A stretch of 64,000 nucleotides of DNA from Herbaspirillum sp. AP02 (GTDB taxonomy: Bacteria > Pseudomonadota > Gammaproteobacteria > Burkholderiales > Burkholderiaceae_D): the NCBI RefSeq assembly GCF_015767275.1, contig NZ_JADWMY010000005.1, positions 248,001-312,000 of the forward strand, written 5' to 3'. The translations under genes and the position numbers were made by a program. The notes under the pieces are model-generated. The model worked only from the letters and a program-made list of their open reading frames with translations. It ran no database searches and had not been told where the DNA came from. Below, one piece after another: positions 19,057 through 28,233 of this stretch (its first letter is position 1; every line of letters starts with the position of its first letter).

Positions 19057-19905
19057 TTATTGCGCACCAGCAGGTGCCGCCGCCACCTCGGGCGCCTCGC
19101 TCTTGGGTGCCGGCGGCGGTACATCCGTGTGGATCATCACCACCGTGCATTCGCGTGCGACCACGCCGGCCTTGGTCAGCATGGCGCCTTTCCCGTTATA
19201 GATCTTGGCATTGCCCATGAAGACGCCATCGATCCGGAACACCCACGAGACGCCCGGCTTTTCGAAACGGTAGCCCAGACCATTGAGGGTCAGCGACTCA
19301 CCGGTGATGGTACCCGACATCACTTCCTCGGCGATCTTGGTGCGCCGTCGCAGCATCACGCGGTTGCCATCGACCTCGGCGATGAAGTTGGCGTTATAGG
19401 GCTTGCTGTCTGGGATGGTGCGGTTGGCGTCGCAGGACATCACAGCCCGCCAGCGACCGGTGGCCACGGCCGGCGCCGCCCCGGTCTTGCCAGGTGCCAA
19501 CGGTGTCCCTGGCAAGGCGCCCAACTGGCCGCCGAGCGCCACGGTGACGGCGTCCGGATAATCGAAGCCGGCGCCGCTATTGCGATCGATGGCGTAACCG
19601 ATGACGCCGCCGACCAGGATATTGCCCCAGACATTCGTATTGGCCTTGGACACCACATTCTGCTGGCCGACCACGCCGTCCTTGGCACATTCCACGAGCA
19701 GGTCGGCGGTACTCTTCTTGATGGCGACGCTGCCGGGCGTCCTGACATACCACTTGCCAGCATCGTTGCTCAGCGTGCAGGTGGCGCCGGAAACGATCTG
19801 GCTGCCTTGCGTGGCCTGGACCGAAATGGGTTGCGTCTGCGTGCCCGTGATGGAGGCACAACCACCCAGCAGCAGTGCTGCCAGGCATACCAGCATTCTC
19901 AACAT
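19057..19905 (-). CDS. Putative lipoprotein of unknown function
   Basis: A 282-residue protein with a lipoprotein signal (MLRMLVCLAALLLGGC, Cys16 as lipid anchor). The N-terminal part (about 17-105) resembles lipoproteins with a PEGA-like or DUF-type surface: TLSNDAGKWYVRTPGSVAIK followed by a membrane-like hairpin VWGNILVGGVIGYAIDR. The C-terminal part (about 150-255) looks like a separate beta-rich domain. The tail is rich in Pro, Ala and Glu. I do not recognise a function. It is divergent from a small secreted peptide and convergent with the sugar permease. Confidence 0.72.
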   Translation of the reverse strand: MLRMLVCLAALLLGGCASITGTQTQPISVQATQGSQIVSGATCTLSNDAGKWYVRTPGSVAIKKSTADLLVECAKDGVVGQQNVVSKANTNVWGNILVGGVIGYAIDRNSGAGFDYPDAVTVALGGQLGALPGTPLAPGKTGAAPAVATGRWRAVMSCDANRTIPDSKPYNANFIAEVDGNRVMLRRRTKIAEEVMSGTITGESLTLNGLGYRFEKPGVSWVFRIDGVFMGNAKIYNGKGAMLTKAGVVARECTVVMIHTDVPPPAPKSEAPEVAAAPAGAQ

Positions 19906-20073
19906 GGATTCCCCGATTCTCGTTTTTCCCCGCGTGCGCGGATTTTCGTTGTTGTCGTGCGTGATAACAATGGCGATGGCGATGACCTGGGCGATACAGG
20001 CCTGCCATCTCGCGAGAATATAGCCGAGCTGTTTGCGGGAAGACTGACGAAGCCCTGACAGGGAGAAAAATTT

Positions 20074-20087
20074 ATTTCAACTGAAAT
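20074..20087. promoter_or_regulatory. Inverted repeat ATTTCA-AC-TGAAAT, possible operator
   Basis: A perfect 6-bp-arm inverted repeat with a two-base spacer lies in the 272-bp space between the divergent lipoprotein and small-peptide genes. No local regulator is present. The rest of this space holds no gene. Confidence 0.3.
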
Positions 20088-20177
20088 GCTGGCGTCGCTT
20101 TTTGACATCCGGGCATGACCGGACCGGCGCAAGATGACTCCATCGACACCGCAATCCACCACCAAAAGGAGCCCATC

Positions 20178-20324
20178 ATGCACACCACCACCCTGCGCCT
20201 GGCCGTCTTCATCGGTACGATGAGCATCGCGTTCGAAGCCCACGCCGGTCGCGGCGGGGCGATGCTGATGAAAGACCTGACCCGGCTGTTCAGCCACCTG
20301 TTCCACCAATACATGGGCGGTTGA
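20178..20324 (+). CDS. Small secreted peptide (48 aa), unknown
   Basis: A 48-codon gene with AAAAGGA eight bases before the ATG. The N-terminus MHTTTLRLAVFIGTMSIAFE looks like a signal peptide, with a signal peptidase site after AHA at about residue 23. The mature peptide would be about 25 residues, GRGGAMLMKDL onwards, amphipathic and with two His residues. It lies alone between a lipoprotein and the efflux operon. Function is unknown; coding is supported by the ribosome-binding site and signal sequence only. Confidence 0.5.
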   Translation: MHTTTLRLAVFIGTMSIAFEAHAGRGGAMLMKDLTRLFSHLFHQYMGG

Positions 20325-20372
20325 GACGGTGATCCGGATGGGAGCGCACACCGGCGCCCCCGTCCTGTCTCT

Positions 20373-21845
20373 TCAGGGCTTGGCCGCTGCCTGCTGGGCC
20401 GGCACTTCGATACCCACGCCCATGGCCTGGAACAGGGTGGCGGTATCGCTCATGCGGCTGGCCGTGGCACGCACTTCGCCCAGCCTGGCATTGAGATACT
20501 GGCGTTCGCCGGCGCGGGTGGCACTGGCCGGGTAGGCCCCCAGCTGGGCGCGTCGCTGGGCATTGCGCCAGCCCTGCTCACTGGCCGCGCGCGCCGCCGT
20601 GGAGGCTTGCAGGGCATCAGCATCCTGGGTCAGCGCCACCAGGCTATCGGCCACGTTCTGGAAGGCATTCAACACGGTCTGGCGATAATTGGCCTCGGCC
20701 GCGAGATAGGCTTCCTTAGAAGCATCGCGCCGGGCGCTGAGGGCGCCGCCGTGGAACAGCGGCTGCGTCAGCGAAGCCCCCAGACCCCACACCGCACCCG
20801 CGCCGCTGGTGGCCTTGGCCCAGGAAAAACCGGACTGACCGAAGGAAGCACTGATGGACAGGCTGGGGAACATCTCGGCCGTGGCCAGCGCCTGCTCGGC
20901 CGCGGCCACCTTCAATGCGGCGTCAGCCGCCAGGATATCGGGCCGCTGGCGCAGCAGTTCCGAGGGCAAGGCCAGCGGCACTTCGCCGGGCAGCTGCAGG
21001 CGGGTGATATCCAGGTCGGCAGGCGCAGCGTCCGGGGTACGTCCCATCAGCACCGCCAGCGCATGGCGCGAGGCCTGCCACTGCGCTTTCATGCCGGGCA
21101 GGCTGGCGCGCAGCGACTGCGCGCTGGCCTGCGCCGACAGCAATTCATCCTGTGACACCGCACCCAGTGCCAGCCGGCGCTGCATCTCCTCGACATCGGC
21201 ATCGGCCAGCGCCACCAGGCGTTCGGTATGCATCACCTGCGCGTGCAGGGACGCGGCGTTGATGGCCGTGATCACCACATTGGCTGCCACCGAACGACGC
21301 GCCGCATCGAACTGATAGGACTGCGCATCCACCTGGGCCGCCGCAGCCGAGTTGGCGAAGCGCTCCACCCCGAACAGGTCGAAGGTGTAGCTGGCGCGGA
21401 TCTGGCCGGCAAAGACGTTGTACAGGTTGGTGGTCGGCCCCAGATTGGGCAGGCCCAGGGCACGCTGGCGCTGGGCCTGGCCGACCGCATCGATGGTAGG
21501 CCACAGTGATTCATCGATCTGGGCACGCAACTGCAGGCGGGCGGCGGCCAGGTTGCGATCGGCCTGGGCCAGGGAATGGTTGCTGCGCAGCGCCTCATCT
21601 ACCCATGCCGAGAGTTCCGGCGAACCATAGGCACGCCACCAATGCGGCACGGCACGCTGGCCGAGCACGAACTTCTGGCGCGCCTCCTGTGGCCCCAGGG
21701 TGGTGGGTGTGGCATCGACGGCATAGTGGGCCGGCTGGGGCGAGGCCGGTGCCTCGCCGGTCGGACCCAGTGCGCAACCGGAGACCAGCAGCGCAGCGGC
21801 CAGCGCCAGGGGACGTGGGACGTTGGAAAAACGGACGGCGCTCAT
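20373..21845 (-). CDS. Outer-membrane efflux lipoprotein (NodT/OprM type)
   Basis: A 490-residue TolC-family channel and the third gene of the efflux operon. A lipobox (ALLVSGC, Cys24) anchors it to the outer membrane. Two OEP repeats follow: about 70-270 and 285-480, with the family phrases WWRAYGSPELSAWVDEAL and RPDILAADAALKVAAAEQ. AAGGGAG lies six bases before the ATG. The ATG shares one base with the stop of the RND pump gene, so the two are translationally coupled. Confidence 0.92.
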   Translation of the reverse strand: MSAVRFSNVPRPLALAAALLVSGCALGPTGEAPASPQPAHYAVDATPTTLGPQEARQKFVLGQRAVPHWWRAYGSPELSAWVDEALRSNHSLAQADRNLAAARLQLRAQIDESLWPTIDAVGQAQRQRALGLPNLGPTTNLYNVFAGQIRASYTFDLFGVERFANSAAAAQVDAQSYQFDAARRSVAANVVITAINAASLHAQVMHTERLVALADADVEEMQRRLALGAVSQDELLSAQASAQSLRASLPGMKAQWQASRHALAVLMGRTPDAAPADLDITRLQLPGEVPLALPSELLRQRPDILAADAALKVAAAEQALATAEMFPSLSISASFGQSGFSWAKATSGAGAVWGLGASLTQPLFHGGALSARRDASKEAYLAAEANYRQTVLNAFQNVADSLVALTQDADALQASTAARAASEQGWRNAQRRAQLGAYPASATRAGERQYLNARLGEVRATASRMSDTATLFQAMGVGIEVPAQQAAAKP

Positions 21846-24800
21846 CAGTGGCTCCCTTGCGCGGCGTTATCGCGGTGATGGGTTTCATCCGGCTTGACCC
21901 GGTAGCACAGCGCATACAGGGCAGGCAGGTAGAACAGGGTCAGGATGGTGGCGATGGTGATGCCGCCCATCAGGGCGGTGGCCATCGGGCCGAAGAAGTT
22001 GCTGCGCAACAGCGGGATCAGCGCCAGCACGGCAGCAGCCGCAGTCAGCGTGATCGGGCGGAAGCGACGCACGGTGGCGCCGACGATGGCGTCGAAGCGG
22101 CCACGGCCGGCGGCGATGTCCTGCTCGATCTGGTCCACCAGGATCACCGAGTTGCGCATGATGATGCCCAGCATGGCGATGGTCCCCAGCATGGCGACGA
22201 AGCCGAAAGGCTGGCCGAACAGCAGCAGCGCGCCGACCACGCCGATCAGACCCAGCGGGGCGGTCATCACCACCATCAGGGTGCGGCCGAAGCTTTGCAG
22301 CTGCACCATCAGCAACAGCAGTACGGCGATGAACATCAGCGGCATCTGCGCCGAGATCGAGGACTGCGCCTTGGCGTTTTCTTCCACCGGGCCGCCGACG
22401 TCGATACGGTAGCCGACCGGCAGCTCGGCGCGCAGCGCGTCGAGCTTCTGGTTGACATCGTTGGTCACGTCGATCCCCTGCACGCCCGCTCGCACATCGG
22501 CCAGCACGGTGATGGTGGGCTGGCGGTTGCGTTCCCAGATGACGCCGTATTCCAGCGTGTTGTGGAACTTGCCCAGGGTCGCCAGCGGGACCGGCCCGTT
22601 GGGAGTGGGCATGGACAGCGTGGCCAGGCGCGATGGGTCGACACGTTCGCTGCGCGGGGCGCGCAGATCGACGCTGATGAGCTTGTCGCGCTCGCGGTAC
22701 TGGGTGATGGTGTAGCCCGACAGTTGCATGGCCAGGAAGTTGGAAATCTGCTGGCTGCTCAGGCCCAGCTCACCGGCGCGCTTCTGGTCGATCTCGAAGG
22801 AGACCGAACGCTGCGCCGGTTCATCCCAGTCGAACTGGATGTTGGTGGCGCGGGTCTCCTTGCGCATTTCGGCGGCGACCTGTTCGGCGATGGCGCGGAC
22901 CTTGGGAATCTGCTCGCCACTGATGCGGAACTGCACCGGGAAGCCCACCGGCGGGCCGTTCTCCAGGCGCGTCATGCGGGTACGTACGCCGCTGAACTGC
23001 TTGCGCAGCGGCTCTTCCAGGGCGTGGGCCAGGGCTTCGCGCTCTTCCACCGACTTGGCCGTGACCACGAACTGGGCGAAGTTGGGGCTGGCCAGTTGCT
23101 GGTCCAGCGGCAGGTAGAAGCGCGGCGCGCCGACACCGACGAAGCTGATGTAGTGATCGATCTGCGGCCGGTCCTTGAGCAGGGCTTCCATGCGGATCGC
23201 CTCGCGCTGGGTGGCCTCGAAGGAGGCCCGCTCGGGCAGATGCATGTCGATCAGCAGTTCGGGGCGGTCGGAGCTGGGGAAGAACTGTTGCGGCACCAGC
23301 GCGAAGGCGGCCAGCGAACCGATGAAGAGCAAGGTGGTGGCGATCACCACGCGGCCACGGAAGGCCACGCACCAGGACACCGAGCGCCGCAGCAGGGTGT
23401 AGATGCGGGTCTGGTAGATGGGGTGGTCGTGGTCTTCCTCGTCATGGCCGGCATGCGGATTGGCGGCGATCTGTTCATCGGTGAGCGCGCCCGGCTTTTC
23501 CTTGAGCATGTGGTAACCCAGCAGCGGGATCAGCACCACCGCCGCCAGCCACGACAGCAGCAGCGCGATGGCCGAGACCTCGAAGATGGAACGGGTGTAT
23601 TCGCCGGTCCCGGACTTGGCCAGGGCGATCGGCAGGAAGCCGGCCACCGTCACCAGGGTACCGGTGAGCATCGGGAAGGCGGTGCTGGTGTAGGCGAACG
23701 CGGCGGCGCGCCGGCGGTTCCAGCCCTGCTCCAGCTTCACCGCCATCATCTCGACGGCGATGATGGCGTCATCCACCAACAGGCCCAGGGCCAGCACCAG
23801 GGTACCCAGCGAGACCTTGTGCAGGCCGATGTCGAACATGTACATGAACAGCGAGGTCACCGCCAACACGATGGGAATCGAGATCACCACCACCATGCCG
23901 GTACGGATGCCCAGCGAGACCAGGCTCACCACCAGCACGATGGCCACGGCCTCGGCCACGGCTTCGAGGAAATCGTCGACCGACTTTTCCACCGCGTGCG
24001 GCATGCTGGAGACCGCCGTCAGGGTCAGGCCGGCAGGCAGGCGCTTGCGCAATTCTTCGGTACGCGCATCCAGTGCCTTGCCCAGGCGGATGACGTCGCC
24101 ACCGGGCTGCATGGTCACGCCGATGCCCAGCACCGGCTGGCCGTTGGCGCGCATTTCCTGTTCCTGGGGTTCGTCGTAGCCGCGATGGATGGTGGCGATG
24201 TCGCCCAGCCGGAAGTTGCGGTTGTTGAGGTGGATGACCTTGTCTTCCAGTGCCCGCAGGTTGTCGAACTGGCCGGTGGGACGGACGTAGACACGGTCGT
24301 TGCCGGTGGTGATCAGGCCGCCCGGCACCACCGCGTTCTGGCCACCGATGGCATCGGCCAGTTGCTGCGGGCTGATGCCCAGGCGCGTCATGCGGGCGTT
24401 GCCGATGTCGATGTAGATGTGTTCCTGGCGCTCGCCGAAGTAATCGATCTTGGCCACGCCCGGCACATGCAGCAGTTCGCCGCGCAACTGGTCGGCATAG
24501 TCGCGCAGTTGTGCGGGCGTGAAGCCGTCGCCGGCCAGTGCATAGATGTTGGTGTAGACGTCGCCGAATTCGTCATTGAAGTAAGGTCCCTTGACGCCTT
24601 GCGGCAGGGTGGCGGCGACGTCGCCGACCTTCTTGCGCACCTGGTACCAGGTCTGCGGCACCTGCGAAGCGGGCGCGGTGTCCTTGATGGTGAAGAACAG
24701 CTGCGACTGGCCGGCGCGGGAATAGCTGCGCAGGAAGTCCACATCCGGCGTTTCCTGCAGCTTGCGGGCGATGCGGTCGGTGATCTGCTCCTGCACCTGG

Positions 24801-24988
24801 CGCGCAGTGGCACCGGGCCAGTCGGTCTGGATCACCATCACCTTGAAGGTGAAGGGCGGGTCTTCGGACTGCGAGAGCCGGTTGTAGGAGCCCATGCCCA
24901 GCAGCGTCACCAGCGCCAGGATGAAGGTCACCAGCGCCTGGTGCTGCAGGGTCCAGGCGGAGAGATTGAAACGGCCGGGCGCGCTCAT
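21845..24988 (-). CDS. RND-family efflux pump, inner-membrane component
   Basis: A 1047-residue proton-driven exporter of the AcrB type. It has twelve membrane segments and two large periplasmic loops (about 35-330 and 560-860). Proton-relay aspartates are in GLLVDDAIIAVEMM of TM4. The start WTLQHQALVTFILALVTLLG and the loop SEDPPFTFKVMVIQTDWPGA place it in a branch close to MdtB/MexF-like and uncharacterised multidrug pumps, not the metal-type CusA group. It overlaps the adaptor gene by four bases. Confidence 0.93.
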   Translation of the reverse strand: MSAPGRFNLSAWTLQHQALVTFILALVTLLGMGSYNRLSQSEDPPFTFKVMVIQTDWPGATARQVQEQITDRIARKLQETPDVDFLRSYSRAGQSQLFFTIKDTAPASQVPQTWYQVRKKVGDVAATLPQGVKGPYFNDEFGDVYTNIYALAGDGFTPAQLRDYADQLRGELLHVPGVAKIDYFGERQEHIYIDIGNARMTRLGISPQQLADAIGGQNAVVPGGLITTGNDRVYVRPTGQFDNLRALEDKVIHLNNRNFRLGDIATIHRGYDEPQEQEMRANGQPVLGIGVTMQPGGDVIRLGKALDARTEELRKRLPAGLTLTAVSSMPHAVEKSVDDFLEAVAEAVAIVLVVSLVSLGIRTGMVVVISIPIVLAVTSLFMYMFDIGLHKVSLGTLVLALGLLVDDAIIAVEMMAVKLEQGWNRRRAAAFAYTSTAFPMLTGTLVTVAGFLPIALAKSGTGEYTRSIFEVSAIALLLSWLAAVVLIPLLGYHMLKEKPGALTDEQIAANPHAGHDEEDHDHPIYQTRIYTLLRRSVSWCVAFRGRVVIATTLLFIGSLAAFALVPQQFFPSSDRPELLIDMHLPERASFEATQREAIRMEALLKDRPQIDHYISFVGVGAPRFYLPLDQQLASPNFAQFVVTAKSVEEREALAHALEEPLRKQFSGVRTRMTRLENGPPVGFPVQFRISGEQIPKVRAIAEQVAAEMRKETRATNIQFDWDEPAQRSVSFEIDQKRAGELGLSSQQISNFLAMQLSGYTITQYRERDKLISVDLRAPRSERVDPSRLATLSMPTPNGPVPLATLGKFHNTLEYGVIWERNRQPTITVLADVRAGVQGIDVTNDVNQKLDALRAELPVGYRIDVGGPVEENAKAQSSISAQMPLMFIAVLLLLMVQLQSFGRTLMVVMTAPLGLIGVVGALLLFGQPFGFVAMLGTIAMLGIIMRNSVILVDQIEQDIAAGRGRFDAIVGATVRRFRPITLTAAAAVLALIPLLRSNFFGPMATALMGGITIATILTLFYLPALYALCYRVKPDETHHRDNAAQGSH

Positions 24989-26130
24989 AGGGCGAAGTCC
25001 TCGGCGTGCAGCGGAGCGACCGGCTTGACCTTCTCGCCTGCGGTCAGGGTATGCACACCCTGCACCACCACCTTGTCAGCCGCAGCCACGCCCTGCGACA
25101 GCGAAATGCTGCGCTCGCCATAGGCCGATACCGTCACCGGCCGCAGTTCCAGCTTGCCTTCGGCACCGACGATCCAGACTGCCGGCTTGCCAGCCTGATG
25201 GAACAGCGCCGTCGCCGGCAGCAGCAATACCTTGGCCTGGCCGGAGGGGACGTCGGGCGTGATCACGACATCCCCGGTCATGCCCAGGCGCACGCTGGCG
25301 TCGGGTTGTTCCAGGGTGACCTTGACGCGATAGGTGCGGCTCTGCAGGTCGGCGGCAGGGCTGACTTCGCGCACCTTGCCCTTGAAGGTCTTGCCCGGCA
25401 ACGCGGCCAGGGTGACGGTGGCCGGCTGGCCGGGCTGCAGACCGGCCAGTTGGCGGTCGGCGACATCGGTCACCACATCCACGGCGCCCGACCAGGCCAG
25501 CGAATAGACCGGCGAACCTGGGTTGAGGACGTCGCCGGTATTGGCTTGCTCGGCACTGATGACGCCGTCATGCTGGGCCACCAGGGTGGTGTAGTCGCGC
25601 TGGTTGCCGGCCACCGAGGCACGTGCCTGGGCCGCCTGGAACTGCGCCAGTGCAGCGGCGCGCGCATCCTGGCTCTGCTCCAGTTGCTGGGCGCTGATCA
25701 ATTGTTCGCGGGCCTGGGCGGTATCACGCTGCAACTGCTTCTCGGCCGCGTCCAGGTGCTGGCGTGCCGAGGCCAGTTCGGCGCGGGCGGAGGCGGCATT
25801 CTGGTCGGCATCCGAAGGGTCCAGGCGGGCCAGCACCTGGCCCTTGCGCACCACGTCGCCGAGGTGCACGCGGCGCTCCACCAGTTGGCCGGCGACACGG
25901 AAGGACATCGAGGTCACATAGCGCGACTGCACTTCGGCGGGCAGATGCAGGGGCTGCCCGCCTTCGCGCTCCTGGGGTTGCAGGATCACCACTTCACGCG
26001 GGGCATCGGCCACCGGCGCCGGCTTGCTGCAGGCTGACAGGGTCAGCACCAGCGCGGCCGCGGCCAGGCCGAGCGGCACGCGCACGGGTAGATGCAGAGG
26101 AAGGACACGGGGACGTGGGTCGGGCTTCAC
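24985..26130 (-). CDS. RND efflux periplasmic adaptor (membrane-fusion protein)
   Basis: A 381-residue adaptor that links pump and channel. The lipobox LTLSAC puts the lipid-anchored Cys at residue 34. A lipoyl/hairpin/barrel order is visible: RVHLGDVVRKGQVLARLDPS (lipoyl half), a coiled-coil hairpin at about 80-150 and DVADRQLAGLQPGQPATVTL (barrel). I chose the GTG at 26130 because AAAGGAAAG stands at ideal distance and gives a normal lipoprotein signal; the ATG at 26190 has no ribosome-binding site and would put the Cys at residue 54. First gene of the operon. Confidence 0.9.
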   Translation of the reverse strand: MKPDPRPRVLPLHLPVRVPLGLAAAALVLTLSACSKPAPVADAPREVVILQPQEREGGQPLHLPAEVQSRYVTSMSFRVAGQLVERRVHLGDVVRKGQVLARLDPSDADQNAASARAELASARQHLDAAEKQLQRDTAQAREQLISAQQLEQSQDARAAALAQFQAAQARASVAGNQRDYTTLVAQHDGVISAEQANTGDVLNPGSPVYSLAWSGAVDVVTDVADRQLAGLQPGQPATVTLAALPGKTFKGKVREVSPAADLQSRTYRVKVTLEQPDASVRLGMTGDVVITPDVPSGQAKVLLLPATALFHQAGKPAVWIVGAEGKLELRPVTVSAYGERSISLSQGVAAADKVVVQGVHTLTAGEKVKPVAPLHAEDFAL

Positions 26131-26206
26131 AGCTTTCCTTTCAGGAAGGTAGGGTCGGATCGCCGGGCGCTCCGCATCCTCGATGGTCATCTTTACAAAA
26201 GTTCAG

Positions 26207-26270
26207 GGATTCTAATGCAGATCTGAATTCAGATGCAATCCTGTATTTGAATACAACAGTGTTAGAATCC
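26207..26270. promoter_or_regulatory. Symmetric operator region of the efflux operon
   Basis: Outer 9-bp arms GGATTCTAA (26207-26215) and TTAGAATCC (26262-26270) enclose a perfect 14-bp palindrome ATCTGAATTCAGAT (26221-26234) and a second inverted repeat TGTATT-TG-AATACA (26242-26255). All lie between the divergent TetR and efflux genes, so the TetR protein is the expected binder. Confidence 0.65.
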
Positions 26271-26276
26271 TGCCCC

Positions 26277-26987
26277 ATGACACGCGAACCAAGCCCACCA
26301 CGCCCACGACTGAGCCGCGAGCAGAGTCGCGAGCAGACCCGCGCAAGGCTGCTGGAGGCGGCACACGCGGTCTTCATGCAAAAGGGATATGCGCTCACCA
26401 GCGTGGAGGATATCAGCACGGCGGCGGGCTATTCGCGGGGCGCGTTCTATTCCAACTTCGACGACAAGACCCAGCTCTTCTTCGAATTGCTCAGGCGCGA
26501 GGGCGAGAGCATCGACCGTGGCTTCGAGCGCCTGCTCGATGGCGGACTGACCGATCCCGAGGCCCTGCGCGATGCGCTGGCCGAGCAATATTCGGCGCTG
26601 TATCGCGACGACAAGTGCAGCCTGCTGTGGATGGAGGCGCGCATCGTGGCCCTGCGCGACGAGAAATTCCGCCTGCAGCTCGATGTCTATCTGGAAGAGC
26701 GGTATCACCAGATCACCCGCTTCGTGCAGGCCTATTGCGACCTGACCGGCGTCGTCCCGGCCGCCCCGGCGCGCGAGATCGCCATCGGCCTGATGGCGCT
26801 GTGCGAAGGCGTCAGCTTCTCCTACCGCTGCGTGCCGCACATCGTGGACGGCAAGACCGCCGAGTCCGTGCTGGCGTGGTTCATGAAGGCGTCCGTGGCG
26901 GTGACCGCCACCACGGCCGCTCCATCCGCTGTAGCTGCAAAGAAGCCGCCCCGTCCCCGCAAGAAAGCAGCAGCGGCCGGCGACTAG
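26277..26987 (+). CDS. TetR-family repressor of the RND efflux operon
   Basis: A 236-residue TetR regulator. Helix-turn-helix residues are at about 22-68 (TSVEDISTAAGYSRGAFYSN is the recognition part). The ligand domain is AcrR-like in length. The C-terminus is a basic Lys/Pro/Arg tail after an Ala-rich stretch. It is divergent from the adaptor-pump-channel operon and its ATG begins seven bases after the operator region, so binding there would also repress its own gene. Confidence 0.88.
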   Translation: MTREPSPPRPRLSREQSREQTRARLLEAAHAVFMQKGYALTSVEDISTAAGYSRGAFYSNFDDKTQLFFELLRREGESIDRGFERLLDGGLTDPEALRDALAEQYSALYRDDKCSLLWMEARIVALRDEKFRLQLDVYLEERYHQITRFVQAYCDLTGVVPAAPAREIAIGLMALCEGVSFSYRCVPHIVDGKTAESVLAWFMKASVAVTATTAAPSAVAAKKPPRPRKKAAAAGD

Positions 26988-27051
26988 CGCGCCGTCGCTG
27001 TCGACACCACCACTGTCGACGCCATTGGCTCCACGCCTTGCGCGAACACCC

Positions 27052-28233
27052 TCATCGCCCCCTCCCCATCAGCAATCTGGCCGCGTCGTCGGCAATGACC
27101 TGTTCTTCATTGGTCGGGATCACCAACACCCGCAGGCGACTGGTCTCGCCGCTGATGCATTCCAGATGCTGCTCGTTGGCGCTCGGGTCCAGCCTGATAC
27201 CGAGCCAGTCGAGACGGCGACAGATGGCCGCGCGCATACGGGCATCATGCTCGCCGATGCCCGCGGTAAAGACCAGCGCATCCATGCCGCCCAGGGTGGT
27301 GGCCAGGCGGGCGGCCTCTCCCGCGCATCGTAGCGCGAACAGTTCCAGCGCCTCGCGCGCGGGGGGAGCATCGCTCTGCTGCAGCGTACGCACATCGGCG
27401 CTCATGCCGGACACGCCCAGCAGCCCGCTCTGGTGATACAGCAGGTCTTCCAGTGCGGCCGGCGTCATCCCTTGCTGCAACAGGTAGAGCAATACACCTG
27501 CGTCCAGCGAGCCGCAACGCGTGCCCATGGGGACACCTTCCAGCGTCGAAAAACCGGTACTGGCATCGACACTGCGACCGTTCTGGAGCGCGCACAGGCT
27601 GGCGCCATTGCCCAGGTGCGCCACCACGACGTTGCCCCGCGCTTCCGGCAGGCCGCGCCGACGCAGTTCATCGGCGATGTAGCTATAGGAGATGCCGTGG
27701 AAGCCGTAACGCAGCACGCCCTCGTCATGCAGCTTGCGCGGCAGGGCAAAGCGGCGCGCCAGCGCATCCTGGGTGGCGTGGAAGGCGGTGTCGAAGGTGG
27801 CGGTCTGCGGCAGCCCGGGGCGCAGGCGCTCGATGGCGCGGATCAGCCGCAGGTTCTGCGGCTGGTGCAAGGGAGCCAGTGGCGCCAGGGCTTCCAGCGT
27901 GGCTTCGATGGCAGGGTCCAGCAGCACCGGACGCGACAGGTGCAGGCCGCCATGCACCACGCGATGCCCGACCGCGCACAGGGCGCCCTGCTCATGCCCG
28001 ACTTCCAACTGGTGCAGCACTTCTTCCAGCACCTTGTCCATGGACGCTACGGGGTCGGCCTTGATCTCGATGCTCGAACGCATGCCTTCTATCTCAAGAC
28101 GCAATTGCAGCGGCGTCAGATGCAGGTCCAGTTGTCCCTGCCCGATCCTGGTGGCACGGTTGTCGTCGAGGCAGAACACGCCCAGCTTGATCGAAGACGA
28201 CCCGGCATTGAAGGTCAATAGCCAGCGGTTCAT
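27052..28233 (-). CDS. ackA: Acetate kinase
   Basis: A 393-residue acetokinase that converts acetyl phosphate and ADP to acetate and ATP. The family signatures are present: the N-terminal LTFNAGSSSIKLGVF, GHRVVHGG, the catalytic-Asp phrase TFDTAFH, VVAHLGNGASL, PMGTRCGSLDAG and FTAGIGEH near the C-terminus. AAGGAGGGC stands just before the ATG. It overlaps the upstream phosphotransacetylase gene by four bases. Confidence 0.95.
   Translation of the reverse strand: MNRWLLTFNAGSSSIKLGVFCLDDNRATRIGQGQLDLHLTPLQLRLEIEGMRSSIEIKADPVASMDKVLEEVLHQLEVGHEQGALCAVGHRVVHGGLHLSRPVLLDPAIEATLEALAPLAPLHQPQNLRLIRAIERLRPGLPQTATFDTAFHATQDALARRFALPRKLHDEGVLRYGFHGISYSYIADELRRRGLPEARGNVVVAHLGNGASLCALQNGRSVDASTGFSTLEGVPMGTRCGSLDAGVLLYLLQQGMTPAALEDLLYHQSGLLGVSGMSADVRTLQQSDAPPAREALELFALRCAGEAARLATTLGGMDALVFTAGIGEHDARMRAAICRRLDWLGIRLDPSANEQHLECISGETSRLRVLVIPTNEEQVIADDAARLLMGRGR

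Noticed and set aside
20102-20130. Sigma-70 promoter with perfect -35 TTGACA before the small peptide gene
   Set aside because: The bases 16-18 bp downstream are GC-rich and give no -10 box.
21506-25123. Open frame of 1205 codons on the plus strand
   Set aside because: It is the mirror of the RND pump gene in high-GC DNA; the composition (Gln/His/Gly/Asp-rich) is that of an antisense shadow and there is no family match.
27000-27020. Terminator between the efflux TetR gene and ackA
   Set aside because: GTCGACA/TGTCGAC gives a 7-bp stem, but no T-run follows.
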